Assembly (NCBI RefSeq): GCF_041381155.1
Contig: NC_091149.1
Span: 13,904,609 to 13,968,608, forward strand
Direction: 5' to 3'
Source: Argopecten irradians
Taxonomy: Eukaryota; Mollusca; Bivalvia; Pectinida; Pectinidae
Length of the DNA: 64,000 bases
The stretch's first letter is position 1. Every line of letters begins with the position of its first letter. The translations under genes were made by a program, and so were the position numbers. This document shows positions 47,404 to 59,189 of the stretch, in pieces. The notes beneath the pieces are model-generated. The model saw only the letters and a program-made list of their open reading frames with translations. It did not search any database and was not told the DNA's origin.

Positions 47404-48091
47404 TAAACGTTCAGTCATTATTTTCAAAAAATATGAATTATTCAATTTTACAAAATATGAGTTTTTTCTGTATTTCAATGTTATAGTTATTGCAATATTT
47501 TCAATACAGACAAATCGATATAAACACTTTTAGAATTATAACACGTATCTGTAGTGCCTACTTAGCAAGAGGTTTGATTTTTTAAAGTCATAATTGAATG
47601 CAGTAAAATAACTTCTTAGATATTGTCTTATGTAAACATACATATAAACTAAGAAGTAGTGCTTACTACCTTAAGAAAGTAAAGTGATGTCTATGATTTA
47701 TAAAGCAGAACAAAATCTTTGTAGTATGGCACATATAAATCTAATATATATATATATCAATAGAGTATATGTATACTTATTGTAAGTTGTGCTTTTAATA
47801 TTTCGCTGATATAAAGTGGTATCACATTGCATTAGTTTCATTTCACCTCTAATACACATATAAAAAGACAAGCATATATAAACTATTACGCTCTGATTTC
47901 AAATTAACTTTTGGACCTTATATAACTTCTACAAATATTAAGAAACCAATCCACATATCTATATACAGATAATGCAACTCTTCAAATAATTGCATCCGCA
48001 TCAACAAAATCAGCAATTGCTTGATAATAGCAACAAGGATAAAATATGAATGACATCTGCATATATAAGGTGAATAATTTCATTTTGCAAG
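47404..48091. other. Intergenic and presumed 3' flank of the transposase gene
   Basis: AT-rich with a (TA)n run near 47742. It may include the 3' UTR and end of the DNA transposon, but no terminal repeat could be paired with sequence beyond 52000. Confidence 0.4.
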
Positions 48092-48761
48092 TCACTCTTC
48101 CAATGACTCTTCGTCGCTGTGATCAACCATAACTGGTTCTGGACTAGCTGCATCCATCAAGAACTGTGACCAATCCTTTCCTACATGAAATTCTTTGTCA
48201 GAATGTTTCGCAAACCCCAGATACCATATTACCGAAGCAACATGTGCACACGAACCTACAGTTCTGGCACCAGTCCGACATTTGCAATACCATCCTTGAA
48301 TTGAACATTCATTAAACATAATCCACGATTGGTGCACTTTTGAACTCACATGCCTGCTCTGTATTTTTGCACTGATAATGTTACTCTCCACTTGACATAC
48401 TGAAACCTCATACCCTCCTGTGGCATTCATGTGTTCCTTTGTGTATCCTCGAGCCAGATTTATCTGATAAACACCAAGCGTTAGATTACGCAGATCCTCT
48501 TCTGACAACACTGGAAAAAGAATGGACGCACTTCTATTGATTTTGGTCCATAGACTCCTTTTAGATGCAAGCCCCTCTTCTTCCATCTTCGCCTGGAGGT
48601 TGTTTTTCTGTTTGGACAGAAACAACATTTTTGTCCCTAATAAATCCTGTTGTGTATCACCCGTGCTAAGCTCTAACCGATACGTATTGCAAATGGCACA
48701 TACGATCCGTACCATATCGCCAATGAAGGGTATCGGTGAGTTCGGTAGTATTCTGTCCAAG
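48092..48761 (-). pseudogene. DDE/SWIM transposase gene, C-terminal part (last exon, distal to SINE)
   Basis: This frame continues the transposase exon at 49214-49267 and is separated from it by a 452-bp SINE. Removing the SINE and one target repeat restores the reading frame exactly (KYLD|RILPNSPIPF). It encodes the end of the DDE domain (PFIGDMVRIVCAICNTYR) and then a SWIM zinc finger with C-x-C ... C-x-H in WYCKCRTGARTVGSCAHVAS. A D/E-rich C-terminus ends in TGA. The apparent start at 48760 is only the first usable codon after the SINE. The transposase-plus-SWIM arrangement is familiar from metazoan DNA transposons. The protein is broken by the insertion unless the SINE is spliced out, and no splice sites were seen for that. 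Confidence 0.85.
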
Positions 48762-49213
48762 GATCTTATCTTTTCTCTTCTTCCTAAATGACTTTATCTT
48801 TCCTAATGCCTCCCTTGGCACCGCCTCACTTTTGGCCTTGAGTTGAGCGTTCGCCCCTGTGAGGAAGGCTCTGGGTTCTGTCCCCTGGCCGAGACACACC
48901 AAAGTCTATAAAAGTGGTAGTTTCTGCTCCTGCTTAGCGCTCAGCATACAGGGAGTGGGACGACTGGTTCGCCCGTTGTCAGTATAATGTGACCGGGTGG
49001 GGTGTGTTGCTTGGTGTCTTCGGCGGCATGCTTCAGTGATATAGCACTATAAAAAGGGCAAAAGTTCCATTATACAAGAAGACACAACATGAATATACCG
49101 CAGTCTCCCAAAACACGCACCTCGCACAACATACACGCAACACACCGCATACATGGGAGGCCGTCCTTACATGACGTTAGTACGTTAATTAATCAAACAA
49201 ACAAACAAACAAA
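48762..49213 (+). mobile_element. SINE inserted in the transposase exon, 9-bp target duplication
   Basis: CTGTCCAAG at 48753-48761 is repeated at 49214-49222. The element is 5'-truncated (starts gatcttatcttttctcttct) and has an internal deletion before its (caaa)n tail (atgacgttagtacgttaatt). Confidence 0.94.
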
Positions 49214-49267
49214 CTGTCCAAGTACTTCCATGTCTTCAGACGGCCATTCACAGACTCCACCACCCAT
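49214..49267 (-). pseudogene. DDE/SWIM transposase, start of the last exon
   Basis: The acceptor acaatttcag precedes exon base 49267. Joined to the previous exon (AG + A) it reads R-WVVESVNGRLKTWKYLD, the conserved block carrying the third acidic residue (E of VVES) of the DDE triad. The exon is then cut by the SINE. Confidence 0.85.
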
Positions 49268-49371
49268 CTGAAATTGTACAAAATACCGTGCCTTAGTTTT
49301 ATCAAACTCCAGAATTCAGTGAAATAAATTCAAAGCCCATAGTATGACCATAATTTCTACTAAGGCTGATT

Positions 49372-49879
49372 TTTTGTTTGTTTGTTTGATTAATTAACGT
49401 CCTATTAACAGCTATGGTCATGTAAGGACGGCCTCCCATGTATGCGATGTGTTGCGTGTATGTTGTGCGAGGTGCGTGTTTTGGGAGACTGCGGTATATT
49501 CATGTTGTGTCTTCTTGTATAGTGGAACTGTTGCCCTTTTTATAGTGCTATATCACTGAAGCATGCCGCCGAAGACACCAAGCAACACACCCCACCCGGT
49601 CACATTATACTGACAACGGGCGAACCAGTCGTCCCACTCCCTGTATGCTGAGCGCTAAGCAGGAGCAGAAACTACCACTTTTATAGACTTTGGTGTGTCT
49701 CAACCAGGGGACAGAACCCAGAGCCTTCCTCACAGGGGCGAACGCTCAACTCAAGGCCAAAAGTGAGGCGGTGCCAAGGGAGGCATTAGGAAAGATAAAG
49801 TCAGATAGGAAGAAGAGAAAAGATAAGATCCTAAATTTAGTCGCCTTTTACGATCATGCAATAGGGGCAGCAGGTACAA
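49372..49879 (-). mobile_element. SINE in the transposase intron
   Basis: A near full-length minus copy from its (gttt)n end (gattaattaacgtcctatta) to ggggcagcaggtaca. It lies wholly inside the 49268-50077 intron. No clear target duplication was found. Confidence 0.88.
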
Positions 49880-50077
49880 AGTAGAAATGTGAGCATTATA
49901 TTTTTGAATGGTGTTGTTCTGATTACACGAATAAGCAACCTAATGTTATAATGGATGTTATTCATTGAATTGATTAAATAAGTTCCCTTTGATATTCGTT
50001 ATGTGGCAAATGATATTTGGAAAGCGAATGAATAATACCATAGAGGCAAGAATTAATGTACTGCAAACAAAAATTAC

Positions 50078-50682
50078 CTAATTTTGGTCACAAGACGGGA
50101 AGCATTGCTCTCTGCTGTAGTGTGTTGTCTTTTCTTGGAAAATATTGGCATCTCTGTTTGTATTCCGAGTTCTTGTAACAGCTCAACAGAATCTCGAAAT
50201 CCCCTGTCAACTATAACCACATCATTATCTGCAAGCCAATCATTTATTTCTTCAAAGTTTCTTCTAATAATGTGATTAAGGATGCCTGCATCATTATTTT
50301 TGCTGTCCGCAAAGTACGGTCCTAAAACACTTACAATGTATCCTGAAGTTGTAACAAACATCATAGGTTTTACCAGTGGCTTATGCTTGTGCATACTATA
50401 ACTTCTACGTTGGAACAAGTATTGACCACTCTTCTGGATGTATATATATGTTCCATCGATAACTAGAATAGCTGGCTGCATAAGTCCTCCAAATAGGGTC
50501 TGTGCCAAAGGTCTTGTGTGTTTCGTAATTACATCCTCACGGCTGATATGTTGGAATCCTAAGTATGATGGGATGAAATCCTTTACAATAGCGTTTCTTG
50601 CTGATGAAACTGCTCGCCTGATGGAATCCTTTCCTATGTTATACACGGTTGACAGCATTTTATTTGACATACCTCCTTTCAA
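50078..50682 (-). pseudogene. DDE transposase catalytic exon (DDE_Tnp_4-like)
   Basis: An open exon of about 200 codons ends at a donor, ACCAAAATTAG|GTAATT (50078). It has the first catalytic Asp in [11 protein letters not shown] (residue 76 counting from the frame's first codon), [15 protein letters not shown], and a second Asp in [11 protein letters not shown] (residue 159). The third acidic residue comes from the next exon. These blocks match the DDE_Tnp_4 superfamily (Harbinger/ISL2EU-IS4EU relatives; exact clade not determined). The first codon of the frame is TTG, and an in-frame TAA lies just upstream, so the true 5' part is in another exon or is lost. The whole gene is disabled by the SINE in the last exon. 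Confidence 0.85.
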
Positions 50683-50789
50683 CTTGGTGAGTTATATACC
50701 AACACATGATTTCATACTTCTGTTCTTTGTATTGCGCAATGAACTTTTCAAATGAGAACACAAGTTATAAAACTGTTCCTTATCTAACC

Positions 50790-50998
50790 CTGTGAGTACT
50801 TAATAATCATCACTACTGAGGGCATCTGGCGTGCGCTCGGTTGGCTGTGCAGCACTTGTTCGGCACAGGAAGTTGTCAAGCGAGTGCAACAGAACCGGTC
50901 CGGAACTTGTTCTGCACACGTTCCGGCTGTTCCCGCCGAAGAGGTGGTGCAGAGAGAACACATTACGTCATCAAGATGGCTGCTGCATGGTAAGTTGT
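50790..50998. promoter_or_regulatory. Putative bidirectional promoter and non-coding exon
   Basis: A G+C-rich island in AT-rich surroundings between the transposase (-) and the PHD-like gene (+). It contains a CRE-like attacgtcatc and then aagatggctgctgcatg|gtaagt: a YY1-like AAGATGGC motif followed at once by a strong donor. The phrase gaacttgttc(t/g)gcacac occurs twice. If spliced to 51369, the first ATG would meet TGA at the junction, so this exon is probably non-coding. Confidence 0.5.
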
Positions 50999-51368
50999 GA
51001 GTGAGCGAAATAATTTCTTCGCTCAATCGAAGCAAATATTATGAAAAGGAAGATTATTAGGCATGCATATCATTTTCTATCGTACATTTTTTAACATTTT
51101 CATTATCTCTTAGTACCTAGGATGTAGATATCACTTATAAATTACTTGGATAATACAGAAACATTGTTGCTGAAAGTGAATGTGGGACACGTGGTTCTAC
51201 TCGAAGTAGTGCTGTACAGTATTGTCACCTACATGAAATATGTTAATCCGAAGGGTTCTGATTTTTATAAATACTTGCATGTAATTATAACTATCTGATA
51301 ATATAGTAATTGTTAATAAACAAGATTGCTAGAAAATTCAGACCCCTAATGACACCTTTGAATTGTAG

Positions 51369-51988
51369 ATGGACACTCTTGATTCCCTAACCTACAAGTG
51401 CTTGATATGCCAGTGGACCGGTTACATTTTCCAAATAACAGCGCCTGACCATTCCCTAGAATCTTTGCAAAAGCAGGAAGAATCTGGAAATACTGAAATT
51501 TTCATCGACGGGGATTACAAGTAGGTGATTTCGAAGTTAAATACACAATCCCAAACATAAAATTATTGATATCTTGTTGTTATTTGAACGATGAAATGTT
51601 GAGTTGATACGATGTGTAAGCTCTAGTAGACCATCTCTACTTGCAGGCGACCAAATCTCGCCAAGTACTGTTCTCATCATCACGTGTGTATTTGTATGTA
51701 GGTTACCCACAAATTTTCATAACATAAAGTCACATACTGATAGAAGACGCTACCATGCAGGTTTCCAAAAATACTGCTTGAAAATTCGTGTTAATTCATA
51801 CAAATACACATACAATGAGATTTTTATTTAGTTATCATATTGGCTTATTGGTTTTTTTCAGAATTTACCTCAGATGTCCTGAATGTAAGTTAGTGTTTCA
51901 TGCATGCTGTGAATCATATGATCTGGAGTAACACCTAACGAAGGAGTAGAAAGGAACAATTTGCGAGAAGTGTGCAACTGCTGAATGA
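51369..51988 (+). pseudogene. Two-exon PHD-like zinc-finger gene with two nonsense codons
   Basis: Exon A (51369-51520) follows ttgaattgtag and starts ATGGACACT. It has the first Cys pair (YKCLICQW) and ends GATTACAA|GTAGGT. Exon B starts at 51862 after gtttttttcag; joining completes AAA and gives DYKIYLRCPECKLVFHACC. The same frame then meets TAA (51929) and TAG (51947) but continues to KGTICEKCATAE and TGA (51986). Together this makes C-x2-C, C-x2-C-x4-H-x2-C, C-x2-C, the C4HC3 order of a PHD finger, with the last pair beyond the stops. Divergent from the transposase across 50790-50998, it may be the second gene of the same transposon (inference). A protein ending at 51929 would lack the last ligands. 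Confidence 0.65.
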
Positions 51989-52970
51989 GGTACATTATAT
52001 TGATAATAATGATACAATACTTCGATCGATCCGTTCCTTATGCGGAGCGTACCAATCGTTCTAAAATTATACGGTACCTCTTAAAGCAATGCGTTTGGAT
52101 TATTATATGATGGCTGGACCCATATAAAAGATAGGCTTCGAATATAAAAGCAAAGTATTACTGTGTTCAAAATATAATGAATATAAAGGTATTACCATTT
52201 ACCTTATTAGTTTCGGCATATATTAAATAAATAATCATTTAATTCCAGGAGAAAAAATACTATCGATCTTGTTTTTAACAAAAAAAGCAATTCGTTGACA
52301 TTTAATTTATCTCGAGTTCGCAATCTTGGTACGCCTTAAGAAACGAACTGCATGTACTTGTACTAGTTCGGTTTGGCTGATACAGCGCGTTCCATTCGGG
52401 ATACAGTAAATCCGTATCGATACAACTGATACAAACCGGTAAATGAAACGTATGACAGGTTGCATAGTCTATAAAGTAGTGAAATGCTAATAAATCGGCG
52501 TTACACAAAAATAACTTTTAGATAAATTCTTTTATTCGATATCTGGTGTATATCTATAATCTCCTTATTGCTTGTCACTTTATGATAAAACCTACATGTA
52601 TTCAGTTCTAAAATAAATATACGACATTGCGTAACGGCACATTAAACATCTCTAAGGTGGGAGAAAGGAAAGGAACAAATCTCGGTATACTCAGGTACTG
52701 ATAAAATAGAACAGAAGTTTGTTTACCTCAACGTTACGATTGCAAAGACTAAATGAAAGTGAAATGTTGATTACCCATAGTAATATTCAAAACCATAGGA
52801 CGAGTGAATGTATATAGTCGTAATTCATTTCAAGTTGGGTAAGTTATTGTTTTCCTGGATAGTTTGATATCATAACACTGACAGCGATTTCGAGGACGTA
52901 GATGAATAGATAAATATTTGTGGATCGACAATGCGCTGAGGATAATAAATATTTACTTTAGGAAATTAAA
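51989..52970. other. Intergenic, no gene seen
   Basis: A 68-residue minus frame (52302-52508) has no recognisable motif. The tract near 52870-52960 is a paralogue of 62020-62120. Confidence 0.4.
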
Positions 52971-53157
52971 TGGATGGACTGATGGATATATATAACAGCC
53001 ATGTGATTTTATTTAGAAAATACGTGATATGAAAAAATCAGGATATCTAAATGTCTACTATAAAGCATTAGTACATATCCCGATTTTTAAATGATATTTC
53101 GAATCTCGTATTTTCTGAAAAAAATCACATGACTGTAATATATTCTTCAGTCCATCC
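52971..53157. mobile_element. Foldback (palindromic) element
   Basis: The left arm tggatggactgatggatata is mirrored at the right end by tattcttcagtccatcca. Arms of about 70 bp share catgtgatttt and agaaaatacg. It is about 187 bp and non-coding. The paralogous site near 62130 (acaccaaataaaaa) is empty. Confidence 0.8.
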
Positions 53158-54299
53158 ACCAAATAAAAAAAAAGGTATGACAACATCTATTTTCATTGAG
53201 ATGACCCCTTGTGTGTTAAGTATACGGGGACAGAGGGATATGATCAGTTGTGACAATTAGATTAAGTTTTATTATAAAGAGATAGTTTGTAGACAAGAAA
53301 ACCAGAGTACTTAAGTACTGACGTCATTAAAAACGAAGTATCAATCGTTATTAGCATACTTCCGAATGGTTTACATATACCAGGACCCAGCCAGTAGGAT
53401 GCATGTCAATTAATTAATAAAGACAAATTTTGTTTTTTTTTTTTTAGGTAGGGGGGTAGGTAAATATATCCTAGTTTTTCACTTAATTTATTTACAGTTT
53501 ATTTTTTGTACACATGTAATAAACTATACTATTCTCTTTGTCATTCTACATCATATCACTTAAGTCTGAAGTTTGTATCGCTTACTAGACAAATTATTTC
53601 TTATTAGCGCATTTTTTATCGTATTATAATTATTTTTAAAATACAATATGCATGCATGTGATAATTAAGAAATAGTACATTCCCTCGCGTTTTTTCTTCT
53701 TTTTTGTCTGTGTTCTGTCGTCTGTCTGTCTATGGTATGTGTGTGTGAAAGAAAGAGTTGGAGAATCCTTGTGTGTGCGTTATAGCTTACTATCCATGTA
53801 TAGATTGATGCATTTATAGATCGATGTTTGTTATGTCTGTGTATGCATGCTATACTATGCCACTATCATGATGTTGTTATGTATGCATACATTACGTTTA
53901 GGGTTCAAAGAAATAATATCAACTGGGATTTTCCAGATGACATGGAATCAAATCAAACATAAATCTGTTAGATACGAATTACTTCAAATGGTAAATATGG
54001 GACAAGAAAGTAATTCCAACCCCGGGACAAAAAAAAATGTCAAATTTTCAAGGCGATCTACCCCTTTCTCAAGACATACAAAACGAACACGATTACATAA
54101 TATGATACGAACAGTAATTCGGGACAAAGTAAGGCGGGACAATATTTAACTACACAGCACAATGGAGTCGCAATTTACCCTTCGGCATGTTATCGTTTTA
54201 TTACCTTGACATTGCAAAAGGAAAAATATATAATATGAAACATTATTTCCTTTTGCATCGTGAATATGAAAAAAGTCAAAACAAATTATAATGCAAATG
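53158..54299. other. Intergenic, no gene seen
   Basis: Contains poly-A and poly-T runs. A 100-residue + frame (53847-54149) is rich in Lys/Arg, with no recognised domain and no splice or paralogue support. Part of the first 120 bp is paralogous to 62130-62350. Confidence 0.4.
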
Positions 54300-54484
54300 C
54301 ACTCTCCATGGCCACGGATGTAAGCATGCGGTTCGTCTACCCATAGAGACCGGATAAAACCCCACGTGATCTGGCAGGTGCATTACCTAGAACCTTTTTT
54401 CACTCCCAGTTTCAATGGATCGTGAACGCCCTGCCGTGCTAGGTGAAAGGCCACACGGCTATTTACCACTACACCACCCGATCA
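54300..54484 (-). mobile_element. tRNA-derived SINE, second family
   Basis: The minus strand starts gatcgggtggtgtagtggta (A box TGGTGTAGTGG) and has a B-box-like gcgttcacgatcc about 45 bp on. A non-tRNA body follows (ttctaggtaatgcacctgcc). It is not the (CAAA)n family. Confidence 0.65.
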
Positions 54485-56190
54485 CTTGCTATATAAATGC
54501 GTGTGTGTAAGAATGAGCATGTTATGCATTGCATCTAAGGATGTATACGGGCATGCAAGAATTTGTGTATGTTCGCATACATCTATGTATATTTTGTCAT
54601 GCTATATGTCATGCAGGATAATACTATGATTTGTCATATATGTGCATGTTTGTAGATGTAGGTATGACATAACAAAACGCAAAAGGTTAATGTCTGAGTG
54701 TTGTGGGTTAGTGCGTATGAATGTGTTTGTCTGGTGTCTATTTATGTGTATTATGTAAACTGTTTGAAAATTAAAAAAAAAAAAATAAAATATTTACATC
54801 CGTCATGGCTAGTATAATGTTTTACTATAGCTTTTAAAAATCGGTACAACGTTAGGGAAAATGGAAAAAAAAAATAAGGGAAGAGGTCCATACGATAAAG
54901 AACCTGTGTCTATCACCATTAAACTATGTCCATATGTTTTACTGCGTTTATAGCAGCAATTAAAATGTCCGATATCTGAAGATTAGAGGAATCGAATACT
55001 TTAGATTGTTTCAAATAAATAAGGAGGAGGTTAATATAATTGCACATGTTGAATGTCTTTATTGTATGCTTTAGATTAGTGATTTATCCAGATCCAAAAC
55101 ATTAATATCTAAAATGTTCCATAAAATGCCCTAGATCATTCTGATACTCAATGTACGAAACAAATATTAATCATAGGTGAATCATGAAAATAGCTGTACT
55201 TAGTTCCAAAATATGTAATCAATTGCTACACAATATAAAAACAGTGGTTAATTACATGCGTTTTTCTAAAAGGTACATCAGTTGTTATATAAGTACTATT
55301 TATGATATTTAGATATATTTATAAAAATTGATATAATATACTGAATAAATACACACAAATTCTACTTGTGTTAATGAATATTGCATATTTTCATATATAA
55401 TACTAACAATATCGGAGTCGAATTTACTTGATTTTTTTTGTTTATTGTTACGTATAGCGTGGCTTTAATTAACAATCAAGACATTAAACATAAACTCTCT
55501 ATATAAATGGTATGAATTCTTGTTGATGCTAATTTGCTAAAAGACACATTTTACTGTATAATTTTAGGAATTAATTATTATCATTAATTTATTTATACGC
55601 AGGTTCATATTTCAATTATTTGTAATAAAGGGAAAACGCTTTTTGTCATGCAATAACTCTATCGGTGCATTTTCATAGCATGCATACATGTCTTTGCAAG
55701 TCAAGCATAAATAAACGCATGTGAGGTGGGAGTGGGTTACGTTATCATCTATGCCGACGTCTACCTTATCCCTGCACCTTTACCTCACTTTAGTGGGGAT
55801 TTCAGGAACCTCCCTTCGCGGTGCCTTGTCGAATGAAATGTCTCGTTTGACGCTAAATACAAATTGTTTTATAACAAATATCGCTTAAACTTCATTTGTC
55901 AACCATCGTAAATCAGAAATTAGTCTTAAAATGTTGAAAATGTATATTCCTTGTCATGTAAGCTAGTTTGTTGTTCATTATAACCTCGCTTTCGTCCAGC
56001 TGTCGTTTTGTGTTCCAAAAATAGAATATGACGGTCTATTTTTCATCATTTTTGAGCTAGGTTTCCCCCACGTTTTTCCTGTCGTTTTAGATAACCAATC
56101 ATTGTAATAAAATATTCAATAAACATCTTAAAACCATACAGAACAAATTATAAAAGGTTCATGTTATATGTATGACAATATTGTGTGATA
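54485..56190. other. Intergenic, no gene seen
   Basis: AT-rich. A short G+C-richer tract at 55722-55840 (ctttacctcactttagtggg) may be a repeat fragment. No open frame of interest. Confidence 0.4.
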
Positions 56191-57330
56191 TATGACAATG
56201 CAAAAGGAGAACAATAAACATTCAAAAGGTCTGGTGTTTTACATGCCAACTCATTACCAAATACGTTCAAGATTTAACTACCTATGTGCCAGAAAACTAT
56301 TTACAAAACCTGGTGCGAATACATGCAGCTTTGAGTTATATACTATAACTGGGGGAACATATTGATATCCTATTTTCTCTATAATGATCTATTAATGTTT
56401 TACAGCCAACAGGTTCTTTTGATGAATTAAATCAATAGATGATTGATACTAACATGTATTATAACTTATAAACATTAGTTAAAAACAAAATGTATTCGCT
56501 GTTAATTTATTGTGTGTATGCCCATGTCTGTTTAAATGGAAATACACCTGCAGAAATCACTTTATCGTTGCTATTATCGTTGTAGAAAAGTAAAATGAAA
56601 TATAAAGTGCACTTATTGTTCGAATACCCTATTTTATTTTGGGCTTTGGGTATGTATTAATGGTCATCAAGTAATAATCTCAATATAGATTACAGAGGAC
56701 TGTGAAATAAAACTAAAACCAAACACTTCCAGCAGTTTGTCTTTTTAAGATTTAAAACTATTTGTGGATGGAGAAAACGTTCATTGAAATACACTTCCAA
56801 TTCCAAAATGAAGGACACAATTGAATGACTTCATTTAAATCATAGATTAAATGGCAGCTACTTTGGTTTTAATTTTATCGGTGATCAAGGGATAGTATCA
56901 CAAATGTCATCCATAGCTATGTTGTTATTGAATATATATCGTTTACAGAGAAAATATACCTCCCTTTACTTTTAAACTTGGAGGTATGTAAACGGTGGTG
57001 TAATATCATGGTTATATGCAATGTTTTCATACACATGTAAACTGAAACATGATTAAGATAATTCCTAAAAAAATGTTTTCCTCTGTGAGACATTGGAAAT
57101 AAGAGGACAAACTAATATCAAAATTGTAAAAGAGTTATTATGATGCAATTAAATCCAGATTAAGGGAACTAGATTGAATATGCCAAGCGTTCATGCTATA
57201 AGCAGTATCACATCCAAAACAATATGACGCATATATAAAATAGAAAATATGCCACGTTATTTGTATACGTTTAAATATGTTTATACAGCAATCTAGTAAA
57301 AAAGGTCAACAATAAAACAAGACAATACAT
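56190..57330. repeat. Old segmental repeat, copy a
   Basis: 56290-56620 matches 62830-63170 (cgaatacatg, actataactggggga, gcagaaatcactttatc). 56740-57320 matches 60195-60860 (ctatttgtggatgga, cataagcagtat-like words, cagcaatctag). No coding content. Divergence is high. Confidence 0.7.
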
Positions 57331-57879
57331 CACCGTGTAATTGTAGTAGGATACTCACAGTCTGAAAGAGAAGTCAAGTAAGGATTAGATAACAAACAAT
57401 GTTTTGACATTCTATTTGTGTTTTTTTTTCAACTTTTTTATGTAACTTATAATGTTTTTTTTATAAAATTAACCTTTATCTATATTTATACTAATATCAA
57501 AGAGTTGATTGTGTATGATTGGTAAAGTCATAAGTAGGTATCTCTAATTTACAACAGCCATAGGTCAATACTTACAAATCGGAGCTATGCCATACCTGTA
57601 TTCTTAAGCTGTTTTTGCATTATCTAATATTTAAGATTTTTTATAAACTAAAACAGGAAGCACCAGACTTTTATTCCCAAACATTCTTAAACATGTCCGA
57701 CATATAATAAATCATATAGTGCACATAAACAAATTGTGCGTTATGGAATTATGTGGTTTTAACAACTCACATGAACGCAAATCGCGACAGTTTTTAATTA
57801 CCTATTTTAAATAAATCAGTTTTTATTAATCAATTCAATTGTAGCTGTTGTTTTATATTCCTCTATGACTATTTCAAAC

Positions 57880-58075
57880 GCGTTTACTCCAAACTGCATT
57901 TTAAGCTAGCCAATATTCCCAATATTCCTTACTGAGTACTGTCAAATAATACAACTTATTAAAACAGCAAAAAATATTCCAGCGTTTTATTACTCTTTAA
58001 TATGATTTAGAACTATTTGTGAACTTAGAATAAGTTAATTGAAATACACTTCTGCTTTCAAAATGAAGAAAAAGA
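57880..58075. repeat. Old segmental repeat, copy b
   Basis: gtttactccaaactgcattt ... gagtactgtcaaataataca ... ttccagcgttttattactct, then gaaatacacttctgctttca. It is related to 59635-59880, 60070-60300 and 63915-64000. Confidence 0.7.
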
Positions 58076-59189
58076 TTCTTAAACCAATTATTAGGGATAC
58101 TTACAATAAGCGGTATACGTAAACGCATACGGAGACGTATTTGACGGGGATCGATCAGTATACATAATGATTACTATCAATTATATTAAATTATTTACTT
58201 CTTACATCTTTCGAGGCTGCTTTTCGACACATTGTTACAAATATATAAAAATGTCCGTAAAACTATAGAATCAAAGGCCGGTTGATCGATCGAAAATCGC
58301 GTGTTAAAACATTTCATACGTTTTTCACGCATGGACTTTTATTCACGCATGTGCAAATGCGACGTTCTTGACCCGAGTTGGGTTTTTGTTGGTTTAATTT
58401 CGAAATATAGAAATTAAAGTCAAATACATCCTCGTATATGTATGCGTGTACCGCTTAATAAGGTTATTTACAATAAGCTGTATACATATACACATATGTA
58501 TACTACGTATTTGATTGGAGTAATCATTATTTTTAAAGTTTGTTATTAATCTATAATTAAACTAATAGTATCGTTATTTATTTCGATTGGATTTTATTGG
58601 TTGTGAATATCTTTGCGTAAATTGATCAATGTAGTCTCTGGATAGCTATCTGCTTGACCTAAAATGCAGGATCGTTGCATGACTATCGTGTGTACCTGGG
58701 TTACCACCGTAAAAGAGTGTCACTGTATGATAATCATTAGTGTGGTTCGTGGAATCGAACATCATAATTATAACAGTTTTCATGTTTTTGAATCTAGTGC
58801 ATAGACATGAAATGTTGATATATTTTCCTACATTACATATATGTACTTCATACTTTTTGACCCAGATTTATTGATACACATGGTATATAACTGGTGTGTT
58901 TCCCATTCCATATAAATGGTTTATCGATGTATCGTTTAAATATTATCACAGCGATCAAATTATTGTCACGTGTTTACCTAATACACTGGTTAATCAGAAA
59001 TGGTTATTGTTATAGATTTGGTAATTTTTCAAATCGATTTCATTATACACAATAGGTGAAGATTTGGTAAACGAAAACACACGTATCCATATAAACGTCT
59101 CCCATTTTATGTTTTAATAATATCGCTGAAACGCCATATTATTAGTTTGTATTCTACTAAGTTTTAGTTTATTATAAGTAAATTTTCTT

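Noticed and set aside
48760..48791. True start codon of a separate SWIM protein at 48760
   Set aside because: The codon lies at the SINE junction, and the frame continues into the upstream transposase exon once the insertion is removed.
52302..52508. 68-residue minus frame rich in Cys and His
   Set aside because: The Cys spacing does not fit a known finger and there is no gene context.
53847..54149. 100-residue + strand open frame
   Set aside because: No recognised domain, no paralogue and no splice or promoter context; kept only as a note.
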